From Sphingobacterium bovistauri (GTDB lineage Bacteria; Bacteroidota; Bacteroidia; Sphingobacteriales; Sphingobacteriaceae): a stretch of DNA of 64,000 nucleotides. Below the pieces are notes generated by a model. The model saw only the letters and a program-made list of their open reading frames with translations, did no database searches and was not told where the DNA came from. Every line of letters starts with the position of its first letter. The stretch's first letter is position 1. The translations under genes were made by a program, and so were the position numbers. Where the stretch lies: positions 1 to 64,000 of the forward strand of contig NZ_JADEYP010000008.1 of the NCBI RefSeq assembly GCF_020295405.1. Direction: 5' to 3'. This document shows positions 35,439 through 46,800 of this stretch, piece after piece.

Positions 35439-38400
35439 ATGAAGTCAAATAAAGATATAAGGAAAGTATATTTTCCTACAATGATTAAAGGTCTTGCCCT
35501 GGCATGCATACTTTCTTCACCACACTTGGCTGTAGCTAGTAAATTTGAAGCGATTAGTGCTAAGGAGAATATTGATGCTATTGTCGGAATAAAGGGTGTT
35601 GTTAAAGATAATAATGGGAATCCAGTGGTCGGAGCCACCGTAATGGTGAAAGGTACAAAAAGTGGTGTAAAAACAGATCAAAATGGAAGTTTTTCTATCA
35701 ATGTACCTAGTGATCGTGCGATTTTGGTAGTGAGTTATTTAGGTCTCAAAACACAGGAAGTCCCAGTTAATTCTTTAAAGGATGTAATTGTTGTGCTTGA
35801 ACCTCTTGAAGGACAGATAGAAGATGTTGTGGTTACTGGTTATGGTTCACAGCGTAGGTCCGAAATTGTTGGATCTATCTCTACTATCAAAGGAGAGGAG
35901 CTCATGGATATACCTGCTCCTAATATTGCTGGTGCACTTAGGAATAGAATAGCTGGTGTAGGGGTGAATCAAGAATCAGGAAGGCCTGGCTCTCGAATTT
36001 CATTAAATGTGAGGGGATCTAGTATTTCAAGTAATGCTCCAAGCGGGGCTACAGATGAACCACTATATATTATTGATGGAATAGTCGTTTCATCCGATGT
36101 GTTTGATAACCTTGATGCATCAATGGTTGAAAATATTTCCATTTTGAAAGATGCATCAGCTGCAATCTATGGTGCTGCAGGTGCTAAAGGTGTTGTATTA
36201 GTAACTACAAAGAGAGGTAAGGTTGGTAAACCTAGTATAACATATAATGGATATGCAGGTATTACAGATGCCGCTACTAAGCCAGATCTATTATCTGCAT
36301 ATGATCATGCTTTATTATTAAATGAAGGTCACCGCATTAATAATTCACCAGAAGATAGATTTTTTTCACCAGAGGATTTGGAATACTTGAAAGGATTAAA
36401 TACAAAAAGTTGGTATGATCAAATATGGCAAGCCTCTCTGATGCAACGTCATAACGTAAGTGTCTCTGGAGGATCTGATCGTACAACCTATTTCGTTGGT
36501 GGAAGCTATCAGAATGAAAATGGTAATTATGCCGGAATGAAGCAAGACAAATATTCGATGCGTAGTGGTCTCACAGCTACTATAATAGATGGCTTAAAGG
36601 CAGATATAAATTTTAATGTTGATCACCGTATTAGAGAAAGTAAGAATAATCTAGGAAATGGAACAGACAATGATTTTTTTGAAGCATTAGTTTCAGCACC
36701 ACAATGGATACCGTTACAGATCGATGGCATGCCTGTCTTTTTTAATAGAGGAAATGTTAGAAATCCACTTGCAATTACGCAGTCTGGTTATTCAGATTCT
36801 CGTAAATCACAATCGTATCGTATAAATGCAAGTTTGAGTTACCAACCAAAATTTATTCCTGGATTAACAGCTAAACTTCAAGTTTCTCAAGGCGGAGGAA
36901 GCTTCAACAACTCAACTTATATAGCACCTTATAAGCTCTATAATTTTGAAAGAATGGGGAATAATAACCAATTGTATTCTACTCAACTAGCAGCTGTCAA
37001 TCCAATAGTATACGGGGTAACTGAGGCAAACTCAAGCTTGACTCCAAACTTAGGTAAGGATAATGGCTACCAAGGCTTTATTACACTTAATTATGCAAAT
37101 ACTTTTGGAAAACATAGTTTCGATATCGTTGGTGGCGCAGAGCAGACTGTGAATGATAATGAAAATTTATCAGTTCGCTGGGACGGTCAAATGATTCCAG
37201 ATATGACAGATTATTGGGCTTTTGACCAAAATCGCTTACAAATAGGAGGTAGATCAATTGGTAAATCAACAAAACGTTCATTTTTTGGTCGGATGAGTTA
37301 TGATTTTGATAAAAAATATTTAATTCAAGCTGTATCGCGTATCGATGCCTCTTCAAACTTTGCACGTGGAGATAGATGGGGAGTGTCACCAAGTATTGGT
37401 GCCGGATGGGTTGTCAGTCAAGAGAATTTTTTCAAAGACAATATATCCTTTATTAATTTCTTAAAGCTTAAGATTAATTATGGTATTGCTGGAGATGACC
37501 GGGTAGATGAAAGACTATGGCAGGAGCGCTATACTATAGATTTGAATAATGGGTATCTTTTTGGAGATAATAATTACGGTATAGGCCTGAACCCATCTGT
37601 ATATCCTAATCTTGTAATTACTTGGGAGAAGAAACGTACTCTTAATTTCGGGTTTGAGAGTTCTTTGTTTAATAATAAATTGGATATCGGTGTCGAGTAT
37701 TATCAAAACAAAGTGTTTGATGGATTTGACAAAGGAGCGAACGAAATGAATCCATTATATGCTGGATTATTAGCACCGACTGTAAATTACAGAGAAGCTT
37801 ATAACTGGGGAACGGAAGTTTCAATTGGCTATAGAGCAAAGATTGGATCAGACCTAAATTTGAATGCTAATATGAATTTCGGTTATGGAAATTCTATAGT
37901 TACTCAGATTATTTATAATCCTGCAGATTTATTGGTGACTGATAGGAGTGATGGAAAATGGTTAGGTACTAAGTTTGGGGTAGATCCTCGAAAATACAAT
38001 AACTCAAACATGGGTTACAAAACCAATGGTATGTTCAGAACTCAAGAGCAAGTAGATAATTTCTTAGCTGAAAATCCAAATTATACCATAGCTGGAAATA
38101 TTCCTCAGGCAGGGTGGTTAGTTTATGAAGATACAAACGGCGATGGTATGGTTAATCAAAATGATATTGTTCCTTTGTTTGAGAACAATAACCCATTTTT
38201 CTCTTCTGGTATAACACTTGGTTTAGGATATAAAGCTTTCAATTTCAGTACTAATTTTCTAGCAAGATTAGGTGGAAGAGTGTTTTATGATTCTCAAGCA
38301 CGTAATAAGGCCGATAATACGCGTAATGTAGTTAGTATCTGGAAGGACAGATGGACGCCAGAGAATCCACTAGAGGGCAAGTACCCAAGAACTGATGATC

Positions 38401-38654
38401 CTTTGATTAATGTTAATTCAGACTTTTGGGCAGCAAACGGTACTACTATCCGTGTCAATAATATGACTCTTAGTTATAGAATACCAGCAAATGCTATTAG
38501 TCGTTTAGGATTTTCAAATGCACGAGTGCTTCTGACAGGTAATAATCTTTGGACAATCGTTAATCCATATGGATATAAAGATCCGTATTCAGCAAACGCT
38601 TATCATTATCCTATTACAAGAACTATTTCAGTAGGTCTTAGTGCAAATTTATAA
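35439..38654 (+). CDS. SusC-like TonB-dependent outer-membrane transporter
   Basis: Imports oligosaccharides through the outer membrane with energy from TonB. 1071 aa: signal region (1-34), carboxypeptidase-regulatory-like domain (about 48-125, IKGVVKDNNGNPVVGATVMVKG), TonB box (EDVVVTGYG), plug domain (NVRGSSISS, LYIIDGIVV, ILKDASAAIYGAAGAKGVVLVTTKRG), then a 22-strand barrel ending in the aromatic-rich TISVGLSANL. No STN domain, so no trans-envelope anti-sigma signalling is expected from it. Paired with SusD 12 nt downstream. Confidence 0.97.
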   Translation: MKSNKDIRKVYFPTMIKGLALACILSSPHLAVASKFEAISAKENIDAIVGIKGVVKDNNGNPVVGATVMVKGTKSGVKTDQNGSFSINVPSDRAILVVSYLGLKTQEVPVNSLKDVIVVLEPLEGQIEDVVVTGYGSQRRSEIVGSISTIKGEELMDIPAPNIAGALRNRIAGVGVNQESGRPGSRISLNVRGSSISSNAPSGATDEPLYIIDGIVVSSDVFDNLDASMVENISILKDASAAIYGAAGAKGVVLVTTKRGKVGKPSITYNGYAGITDAATKPDLLSAYDHALLLNEGHRINNSPEDRFFSPEDLEYLKGLNTKSWYDQIWQASLMQRHNVSVSGGSDRTTYFVGGSYQNENGNYAGMKQDKYSMRSGLTATIIDGLKADINFNVDHRIRESKNNLGNGTDNDFFEALVSAPQWIPLQIDGMPVFFNRGNVRNPLAITQSGYSDSRKSQSYRINASLSYQPKFIPGLTAKLQVSQGGGSFNNSTYIAPYKLYNFERMGNNNQLYSTQLAAVNPIVYGVTEANSSLTPNLGKDNGYQGFITLNYANTFGKHSFDIVGGAEQTVNDNENLSVRWDGQMIPDMTDYWAFDQNRLQIGGRSIGKSTKRSFFGRMSYDFDKKYLIQAVSRIDASSNFARGDRWGVSPSIGAGWVVSQENFFKDNISFINFLKLKINYGIAGDDRVDERLWQERYTIDLNNGYLFGDNNYGIGLNPSVYPNLVITWEKKRTLNFGFESSLFNNKLDIGVEYYQNKVFDGFDKGANEMNPLYAGLLAPTVNYREAYNWGTEVSIGYRAKIGSDLNLNANMNFGYGNSIVTQIIYNPADLLVTDRSDGKWLGTKFGVDPRKYNNSNMGYKTNGMFRTQEQVDNFLAENPNYTIAGNIPQAGWLVYEDTNGDGMVNQNDIVPLFENNNPFFSSGITLGLGYKAFNFSTNFLARLGGRVFYDSQARNKADNTRNVVSIWKDRWTPENPLEGKYPRTDDPLINVNSDFWAANGTTIRVNNMTLSYRIPANAISRLGFSNARVLLTGNNLWTIVNPYGYKDPYSANAYHYPITRTISVGLSANL

Positions 38655-38666
38655 CATGCAGTAATC

Positions 38667-40571
38667 ATGGAAAAAAATAACTTATATATAAAATTTAGAA
38701 AAGGAACTTTAGCAATTTTTGCAGCCTTATTGGTTTCATCTTGTAATATTAATGATGACGATTTCTTTGTATTGCCTGATAGAGGTGGTATGGATGCAAA
38801 TATCTGGAATACTGAAGGTGCGGTTAATATGCACTTGAATAAAACGTATGATCTTATTATACCTAAATTTCCATATCAAACTATTCCAGATCGTTTTGAT
38901 ATTCACTTGGTAAGTGATGAGAATTATTTACCATCGAATGGGAATTGGGGGGCAAGAGCTTTGGGTATTGTTGGAGCGGCCTTGATAAATCATGATGTAC
39001 GATATGTTGGAAACCGCTATACCGTAAATTATCTTGATAATAGATATATGGATATAGCACGTTGTAATAACGCTATTAAGTATTTACCTGAAAGCAGTAT
39101 CGAAGAGTCTAGTAAACGTGCTCTTTTGGGTCAATATTATGCTATGCGCGCTATGGTGTACTTAGAACTTGTTAAAATATACGGAGGTGTACCGTTAGTA
39201 CTCGAGCCACAAGATCCATCTGCAATGACTGCAAAAGGTAGAGCATCTGCTAAAAAATGTTTTGAAGTAATTGTCGATGATTTGACAAAGGCGATGGAAT
39301 ATTTAAAAGATGTGAATTGGTCGGGAGATAATTGGGGGCGGATAACAAGGTCGGCTGCTGCTGCACTAAAAGGTAAAGCATTATTGTATTGGGCAAGTCC
39401 ACAATTTAATCCATTAAACGATGCCAAACATCCATACGATCAGACTAGATGGCAAGTTGCCTTTGATGCCAACAAAGAGGCTTACGAAATAGCTACTGCC
39501 GCAGGACATAGCTTAGTGGCAGATTATGGTAGAATTTTCCAAACGAAAGGAGCTTCTAATAAAGAAACTATAATTTCTAGACCTTATTCAAGTACTAGAC
39601 AAGCAAGAGGTCATGATGAAGAACGCAAATCGCGCCCTTCTTCTGAAGGTGGATCCCCATACATTGGGTATCGTGCTACGCTAAAATTATTACAGGCATA
39701 CCCTATGAAGGATGGTAATCGTATAGACGAAAGTGGTACTTATGCTTACGATGGTGTGTTATTTTGGAAAGATAGAGACCCTAGATTTGAAGCTACTTTA
39801 GCATATAACGGTGCATCTTGGCCGCTAAGTAATAATAACAAAAGAAGGCAATGGGCATATGTTGGTGCTACGAGTGAAGGATCGAATTGGGGGGTATATA
39901 CAAAAAAATTCTCCACACCTGAATTAGCAATCGGTTCGGTACCTTATGCTAGTAATATTGGCGGTAGTGGAATGGATTGGATAGAAATGCGTCTAGCGGA
40001 GGTAATTTTAAATTATGCAGAATCAGCAAGTGAGATCGGTAATATGAATACTGCAAAAGAAATGATTCGCTTGATTAGAAAACGTGCTGGAATAGAACAG
40101 GGAGCTAATGATTATGGATTGGGAAGTGTAAATTCTGTAGAAAGTATGCGTAAACTTCTACTTAATGAGAGAATGGTAGAGTTTGCATTTGAAAACAAAA
40201 GGAACTCTGATTTAAGAAGAACCAGAAACTGGCACTTGTTGTCAGGTGAGCAAATAGAAACTATTCAGATAGAACCTGCTGGTGCTACATCTGCAGCAAT
40301 GACAGCTACTCGTTCACAATTAGAAACTATCAATCCAAGTACTGGGGCAATGCTAAGAGAAGGTCTTGACATAAATAATAAACAAGTTTATTTAACGTAT
40401 TTCAAACCTTATACAATCCTTCCACAGCCAAATGGTTTTAGGGTGATTGATATTCCTGAATACCACAACTTTTATACATTTCATAATGATTTTGTTTGGC
40501 GTGGTGTAGATATTTTTCCAACTATAGGATGGGAAGGTGGTGTTTTTGATCCGCTTGATAATCAGGATTAA
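38667..40571 (+). CDS. SusD/RagB-family glycan-binding lipoprotein
   Basis: A 634-aa outer-membrane lipoprotein (lipobox SSC, Cys26) that caps the SusC barrel and binds the glycan. It contains the TPR-like helical core: ARCNNAIKYLPE, YYAMRAMVYLELVKIYGGVPLVLEP, and the C-terminal EMRLAEVILNYAESASEIGN and LLNERMVEFAFENKRNSDLRR, which are the SusD family signatures. The length is at the upper end for SusD, compatible with large branched pectic ligands. Confidence 0.96.
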   Translation: MEKNNLYIKFRKGTLAIFAALLVSSCNINDDDFFVLPDRGGMDANIWNTEGAVNMHLNKTYDLIIPKFPYQTIPDRFDIHLVSDENYLPSNGNWGARALGIVGAALINHDVRYVGNRYTVNYLDNRYMDIARCNNAIKYLPESSIEESSKRALLGQYYAMRAMVYLELVKIYGGVPLVLEPQDPSAMTAKGRASAKKCFEVIVDDLTKAMEYLKDVNWSGDNWGRITRSAAAALKGKALLYWASPQFNPLNDAKHPYDQTRWQVAFDANKEAYEIATAAGHSLVADYGRIFQTKGASNKETIISRPYSSTRQARGHDEERKSRPSSEGGSPYIGYRATLKLLQAYPMKDGNRIDESGTYAYDGVLFWKDRDPRFEATLAYNGASWPLSNNNKRRQWAYVGATSEGSNWGVYTKKFSTPELAIGSVPYASNIGGSGMDWIEMRLAEVILNYAESASEIGNMNTAKEMIRLIRKRAGIEQGANDYGLGSVNSVESMRKLLLNERMVEFAFENKRNSDLRRTRNWHLLSGEQIETIQIEPAGATSAAMTATRSQLETINPSTGAMLREGLDINNKQVYLTYFKPYTILPQPNGFRVIDIPEYHNFYTFHNDFVWRGVDIFPTIGWEGGVFDPLDNQD

Positions 40572-40607
40572 AACTTGTCTAATTTTAATATTTATACAAT
40601 AAAATAG

Positions 40608-41567
40608 ATGAAAAAGATACAATTAATAAAGATGCTTTCACTGATGTTTATCGGTTCTTCGCTAACAATTAGCTGTGTGAAAGATCAACAAAATATATTC
40701 AATATGTTTGACGATTTATCCGTTGAATTTATGGATAAGGGAACAAATAGCTTTACTACGGATGGGGTATTGAATGATGGGGATAGTGCTTATATACATT
40801 TTAGAGTCATATCTCAAGAAGAAATGACAAAGATTTCTGTGGATAGTACATTAGGAAACGGTCAAATAGGTAAGCGTGAAATTATACTCAAGCAGAATGA
40901 GAAAAACTCTTATTCAGGTGTAATTAAACACAAAATGAAAAGAGATGGCAAAATCACATTTCGTATATATGCATACAATAGATTGAATCAATATATCGGT
41001 GATGGCTATAAAAGTATAACCTTGGAAGGTAAGCCTAGTTATATTCATTTGCCCAATAGGCATTTGTATGCTCCATTTGAAGGTGATAATACCAGAAAAA
41101 GCTTTTATTCAATTTTGGATGGAACTGTATACGATTATACAGGTGGTAAGGCTAATTCTTCCAAAATTGATTTTGGTGTTTATACATTACTTGATACTAG
41201 ACCAACTCATATAAATAGATTTTCCTATAATTTGTATTCTATTAACGTCACTCCAAATCCAAATCCAACTTTAGATATTAGTGATTGGGAAAAAAGAACA
41301 ACATTATTTAGTGCACCTATTACAAGTTCAGCGAGTACCTTTACCAATGTCTTAGTTTCTTCAAGTACAATTGAAACTGAGGCTAAAAAAAGAGCAATAA
41401 ACCTAACTAAAACTTCAGTAACAGATTCTGATAAAGGCTTGGCTGCTGGAAATATGGTTTATTTTTTAACACCAGAAGGCAAATATGGAGCATTGTATGT
41501 TAATCAAGTAACTACAGACACACAAGGTTTCCGTTATTTGAGTATAAGCACAAAGATTCAAAAATAG
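40608..41567 (+). CDS. SusE-position surface lipoprotein (DUF4466-like)
   Basis: A 319-aa lipoprotein (lipobox ISC, Cys23) directly after susD, where surface glycan-binding proteins usually lie. The mature part is beta-rich with short immunoglobulin-like segments (FTTDGVLNDGDSAYIHFRVIS; KRDGKITFRIYAYN) and a C-terminal portion with DGTVYDYTGGKANSSKIDFGVYTL. It resembles DUF4466 proteins, but I hold that loosely. Probable role: capturing pectin at the cell surface. Confidence 0.7.
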   Translation: MKKIQLIKMLSLMFIGSSLTISCVKDQQNIFNMFDDLSVEFMDKGTNSFTTDGVLNDGDSAYIHFRVISQEEMTKISVDSTLGNGQIGKREIILKQNEKNSYSGVIKHKMKRDGKITFRIYAYNRLNQYIGDGYKSITLEGKPSYIHLPNRHLYAPFEGDNTRKSFYSILDGTVYDYTGGKANSSKIDFGVYTLLDTRPTHINRFSYNLYSINVTPNPNPTLDISDWEKRTTLFSAPITSSASTFTNVLVSSSTIETEAKKRAINLTKTSVTDSDKGLAAGNMVYFLTPEGKYGALYVNQVTTDTQGFRYLSISTKIQK

Positions 41568-41744
41568 CAAGCACATTCTTTTATGATAATATCGTGTAGT
41601 AATTTGGTAATTTCTTTAAGAACTATAAGGTGAATTATGAGTTACTTTGATAAAAGAGTTGAAAATTCAATTTTTTGATAAGAAGTGTTAACCATTTATA
41701 GAAAAGTATAATTCTAAATTTCAATTACTGAAAAGTTTAATATA

Positions 41745-43391
41745 ATGAGATTATTAAAAGCAGCATTTATTATGATGGGGGTGGCAGTAGCATACAATCA
41801 AGATGTGATGGCTCAATATCCTAAGATACCTGAGGGTGTTAAAAAAGCATCAGAAGAGATGTTATCAAATGCGCGTAAACAATCTGATGCAGCATGGGAA
41901 AAAGCATTACCAATTATAGATGAGTATGCTAAAAAAGGTAAACCTTATATTCCTTGGGCTGGTCGGCCTACTGATTTACCTCAGGCTGATATAGCTGCTT
42001 TTCCAGGCGCAGAGGGAGGTGGCAAATTTTCATTTGGTGGTCGTGGCGGAAGAGTAATCGTAGTTACAAGTTTAGAAGATAACGGACCAGGAACATTGCG
42101 CGAAGCTTGTGAACAAGGTGGACCCCGTATAATTGTTTTTAATGTTGCAGGAATTATTCGTTTAAAGACTCCATTAATTATTCGTGCACCATATATTACT
42201 ATTGCTGGTCAGTCTGCACCCGGAGATGGTGTTTGTGTGGCAGGAGAGACTGTATGGATAGATACGCATGATGTAGTGGTAAGATTTATGCGATTTCGTA
42301 GAGGAGAAACTTTCGTTGGAAGAAGGGATGATGCGATAGGTGGAAATCCCATCGGAAATATCATGATGGATCATATTTCTGCTAGCTGGGGATTGGATGA
42401 GAATATGTCTATATATAGACATATGTATGATGATGGTACAGGCAAACAAGCAGTCAAATTAGGAACGGTTAACATTACTATACAGAATTCAATATTTTCA
42501 GAAGCTTTAGATACATGGAATCACGCCTTTGGAAGTACATTAGGAGGAGAAAATTGTTCATTTATGCGAAATTTGTGGGCTAATAATGCTGCACGAAATC
42601 CTTCTATTGGTTGGAATGGCGTTTTCAATTTAGCAAATAATGTAATGTATAATTGGGTGCATCGCTCTGTAGATGGAGGTGACTATACAGCTCAATATAA
42701 TGTGATAAACAATTACTTTAAGCCAGGTCCTGCGACTCCTGTTGATCAGCCTATTAGTTATAGATTGCTTAAGCCTGAGTCTGGACGTAGCAAACTTAAT
42801 TATATGGTATTTGGTCGTGCCTATGTGGAAGGCAATATTGTAGAAGGCTATGATAAAATAACTAAGGACAATTGGGCTGGTGGTGTTCAGTTTTATAATA
42901 AAGATGGTAGTTTGGCTAAAGGAGAAGAGTATGAAGATTATATGCTTCGATCTAGAGTGCATAAACCTTTGCCAATGGCTGATATGCAGATTATTTCGGC
43001 AAAGGAAGCGTACGAATTAGTATTAAATAGCGCGGGTGCTACATTACCTATCCGCGATGCGGTAGATACGAGAATCGTTAAAGAAGTTCGTGATGGAAAG
43101 CCTACACCACTAAAGAATGTGAAATTACCAGACAATGAATTTGAACACAGAAGATTACCTAAGGATTCCTATAAAATTGGAATCATAACAGATATCTTGC
43201 AAGTAGGCGGATACCCAAGTTATAAGGGCAAAGCATATGTAGATTCAGATAATGATGGTATCCCAGATAATGTAGAAAAGCAAATGGGGTTAAACCCTAA
43301 AGATCCAAAAGATTCGGCTCTTATTACAGCTTCAGGATATGCAAATATTGAGGTTTATTTAAATAGTTTGGTTAATAAAAAGAATAAATAA
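41745..43391 (+). CDS. Polysaccharide lyase family 1 pectate lyase
   Basis: Cleaves polygalacturonate by beta-elimination. 548 aa: signal peptide (1-24), an N-terminal helical segment, then the PL1 right-handed beta-helix starting AAFPGAEGGGKFSFGGRGG and including IAGQSAPGDGVCVAG, VVRFMRFRRGE, MMDHISASWGLDEN and HAFGSTLGG. The C-terminus has DSDNDGIPDNVEKQMGLNPKD, a calcium-binding thrombospondin type 3-like repeat found on many secreted lyases. It ends the first PUL block; a hairpin with a T-tract follows. Confidence 0.93.
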   Translation: MRLLKAAFIMMGVAVAYNQDVMAQYPKIPEGVKKASEEMLSNARKQSDAAWEKALPIIDEYAKKGKPYIPWAGRPTDLPQADIAAFPGAEGGGKFSFGGRGGRVIVVTSLEDNGPGTLREACEQGGPRIIVFNVAGIIRLKTPLIIRAPYITIAGQSAPGDGVCVAGETVWIDTHDVVVRFMRFRRGETFVGRRDDAIGGNPIGNIMMDHISASWGLDENMSIYRHMYDDGTGKQAVKLGTVNITIQNSIFSEALDTWNHAFGSTLGGENCSFMRNLWANNAARNPSIGWNGVFNLANNVMYNWVHRSVDGGDYTAQYNVINNYFKPGPATPVDQPISYRLLKPESGRSKLNYMVFGRAYVEGNIVEGYDKITKDNWAGGVQFYNKDGSLAKGEEYEDYMLRSRVHKPLPMADMQIISAKEAYELVLNSAGATLPIRDAVDTRIVKEVRDGKPTPLKNVKLPDNEFEHRRLPKDSYKIGIITDILQVGGYPSYKGKAYVDSDNDGIPDNVEKQMGLNPKDPKDSALITASGYANIEVYLNSLVNKKNK

Positions 43392-43446
43392 TTATTAGAT
43401 GTGTGGTTTATAATGGTTTAAAATAGGTTTATTGGTATCCCTTAGT

Positions 43447-43514
43447 AATGGTTCCTATTTTTATTATCTATACTGCGAAGTATACTAATAGAATTGTGGA
43501 ACCATTCTTTTTTT
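43447..43514 (+). terminator. Terminator after the pectate lyase gene
   Basis: Outer 9-bp stem (43447-43455 with 43498-43506) enclosing a smaller TATACT/AGTATA hairpin, followed by CTTTTTTT. It may separate the import/lyase block from the glycoside hydrolase block. Confidence 0.65.
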
Positions 43515-43852
43515 ATGCATTTATAAAATTAAATCGTTTTGATTTGTAAATGTTTTAGTATTTTATGAGTCTAATTGCCAAACCTATGATATTAAATAAG
43601 ACCTGTAAAATTATACTATTTCTACTTTTTAGTTTGCATTACATTTCTAAACATTAAGTAATGTTAAGTTCTTGTAAATACATTTGAAGCCGCATTTTCC
43701 CATTGTAAATATATCTATCGATATGGGTAAGATAATACATTACACAGAAAATAACATATATAACATAAATGGTTAATTAAATTATGTTTGTATATGCTAG
43801 GTGTGGCGATAGATATTACTAGATTCCATTTTTAGTTATAACCAATTTATTC
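43515..43852. other. Spacer between PUL blocks, with a promoter candidate
   Basis: About 340 nt without ORFs. TATGTTTG at 43783-43790 matches TAnnTTTG and lies about 62 nt before the next ATG, so it is a plausible start for the hydrolase block. No clear -33 partner was found. Confidence 0.45.
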
Positions 43853-46800
43853 ATGTTAAGGAAGCAAATTATTTCTGTAGCAAAAAATATGTTTTTAAAA
43901 TCATTTACCTTGAAAATAGGTGTATACATTTTATGTTGCATAAATTATGCAAATGGACAGCAGAATAAACCTTTACAAATTAAAGAAGATAAAATTTCAA
44001 TTATTCCAGACTCATTAGGTAATAGGATCCCTGATTTTTCATTTGCTGGATTTAAAGCTGGTGAATCTGAAATTCCCTTTATTGCGACAAAAGTATCTGT
44101 ACCTATAATAATGGATGATGCAACACAATTGATTCAATATGCAATTGATTATGTGTCGAAACTTCCGTTAGATAAAAGTGGATTTAGAGGAGCTGTACAG
44201 CTCTCTAAAGGCACATACAAAGTGTTCGGAACACTAAATTTACATACATCAGGAGTGGTTTTAAGGGGAGCGGGAATAGATGCTAAGGGAACTATAATTG
44301 TAGGTGCAGGAAAGAGTAGAAATACTTTAATTAAAATTATAGGTAATGATAATAAAATTTTTGATAATAAGGTTAATATAGAGAATTATTATGTTCCTGT
44401 TGGGACAAATAAAATACGTGTAACTCAAGGTGCGAAAATTAAAGTTGGTGATCAAATTGTTATTACTAGACCATCAAGTATGAAATGGATTAATGCGTTG
44501 GGTACACATCATTTTGGTGGAGGTATTACAGCGATTGGTTGGAAAGTTGGGCAGCGAGATATAGTGTGGGATCGTAGGGTTGTAGCTATTAATGGAAACG
44601 AATTGGAGGTAGATGCCCCATTAACTAATGCGCTTGAAAAAACATTTGCTGAAAGTCATGTTCAAAAATATGAATGGACCGGACGTGTAGAGAATATTGG
44701 GGTAGAAAATTTAAAAGTAATCTCTGAATATGATACTACTAATCAAAAAGATGAAGATCATAGATGGATGGCTATTAGTGTAGAAAATGCAAGGGATATA
44801 TGGGTTCGTAGAATAGAATTTAAGCATTTTGCTGGATCAGCAGTTTATTTACTTTCCTCATCATCTCGTGTCACAGTCGAAGATTGTATCTCAAGATCTC
44901 CGATCTCCGAAATCGGAGGACAAAGACGCTATACTTTTCATACAAAAGGTCAACAAACATTATTTCAACGTTGCTATTCTGAAGGGGGATATCATGATTT
45001 TTCAACTGGCTTTATGGCAGCTGGTCCTAATGCTTTTGTGCAATGCCATGCATATGATTCACACAATTTTAGTGGAGCTATAGATAGTTGGGCTACAGGT
45101 GTTTTGTTTGATAATGTTTTGATTGATAATCAAGCTATAAGTTTAAAAAATAGAGGACAAGATGGAAATGGGGCTGGATGGACAGCTGCTAATTCGATGA
45201 TATGGCAGAGTAGTGCTGCTTTAGTAGAGTGTTATCAACCATCTACTGCTATGAACTGGGCCTTTGGTGTGTGGGCCCAGTTTCAAGGTAATGGTTATTG
45301 GGATATGTCAAACGAACATATTAAACCGAGAAGTTTATATTATGCTCAATTGCAATCACGAATAGGAGATGTAGCTAATTCACGCACAAAGTTTAAACCG
45401 ATTGATTCTGGAGGTACTAGTAGTCCGTCTATAGAACAAGCTAAGGCATTAACAGCTGCTGCATACGCTACAGGATCGAATTTGGATGATTTTATATACC
45501 AAGAAATTAATATTAATCCTTTGAATGTAAGTTTTGATGGATTATGGATAGATGAAAAGCAAGTAGATAAAAGTGTAAGCACTACCTCGCCTTTATCACT
45601 TATGTCGATTAAAAACGGATGGCTAATAGCGTCAAATAAAGTCATGACAGGGGGTAAAATAGATGTGCAGTGGTGGTCAGGAAGTTCTAGACCTTATGGG
45701 GCTGTAAAAGCAAAACCACATATTACACGATTTGTTCCTGGTGAAATGGGATTGGGGTTGACGGATGATTTGAGTAAAATGGCGAATGAAATGGTTAAAA
45801 ATAATGTTTTGTCTATTGATCATAACTACGGATTATGGTATGATAGACGAAGAGATGACCATGAGCGAACACGAAGAATTAACAATGAAGTATGGCCTCC
45901 ATTTTATGAGTTACCATTTGCCAGAAGTGGGCAGGGGGTAGCTTATGATGGACTTTCTAAATATGACTTGACCCGTTATAATCATTTTTATTGGAATCGT
46001 CTTCAGGAGTTTGCAAACCTAGCAGATCAACAGGGTTTATTGTTAATGCATCAACAGTATTTTCAACATAATATTTTGGAGGCCGGGGCTCATTATACAG
46101 ATTTCCCTTGGCGGACAGCAAATAATATCAATAATGTAGGTTTTCCAGAGCCTGTTCACTATGCTGGTGATAAGAGAATATTCATGGATGAACAATTTTA
46201 TGATATTAATAATCCTGTTCGACGTGAATTACATCGTGCATATATACGAAAGTGTTTAGACAATTTTAAGGATAATAGTAATGTTATTCAATTAATAAGT
46301 GCCGAATATACAGGTCCACTTCATTTTGTGGAATTTTGGATTGATGTAATAAAAGAGTGGAAAAAAGAGACTTCTAGACAAGTTATAGTCGCTCTAAGTA
46401 CTACTAAGGATGTTCAAGATGCTATATTAAATGATAAATCTAGGTCTCAGGAGATTCAAATTATAGATATCAGATATTGGCATTATCAAGCCGATGGAAC
46501 AGCATATTCTCCAACAGGAGGTCAGCATTTAGCCCCTCGCCAACATGCACGTTTATTAAAGCCTAAGAAAACAGCTTTTGATCAAGTGTATCGTGCTGTT
46601 TTAGAATATAGAAATGCCCACCCAGATAAAGTAGTAGTTTATCACGGGGATAATTATCCTTCAAATGCTTGGGCTGTATTTATGGCTGGGGGATCAATGG
46701 CTAATTTGCCCAAGATCAATAATGAAGATTTCTTTAAGGCTGCAGCAACTATGCTTCCGAAGCAAGTTGACAATGTTAAAATGCTCGAAAGTAAAGAAGG

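Noticed and set aside
43711..43816. Inverted repeat ATATCTATCG / CGATAGATAT 86 bp apart upstream of the hydrolase block
   Set aside because: Ten-base matches of this composition are likely by chance in AT-rich spacers, and the spacing suits neither a terminator nor a dimeric operator.
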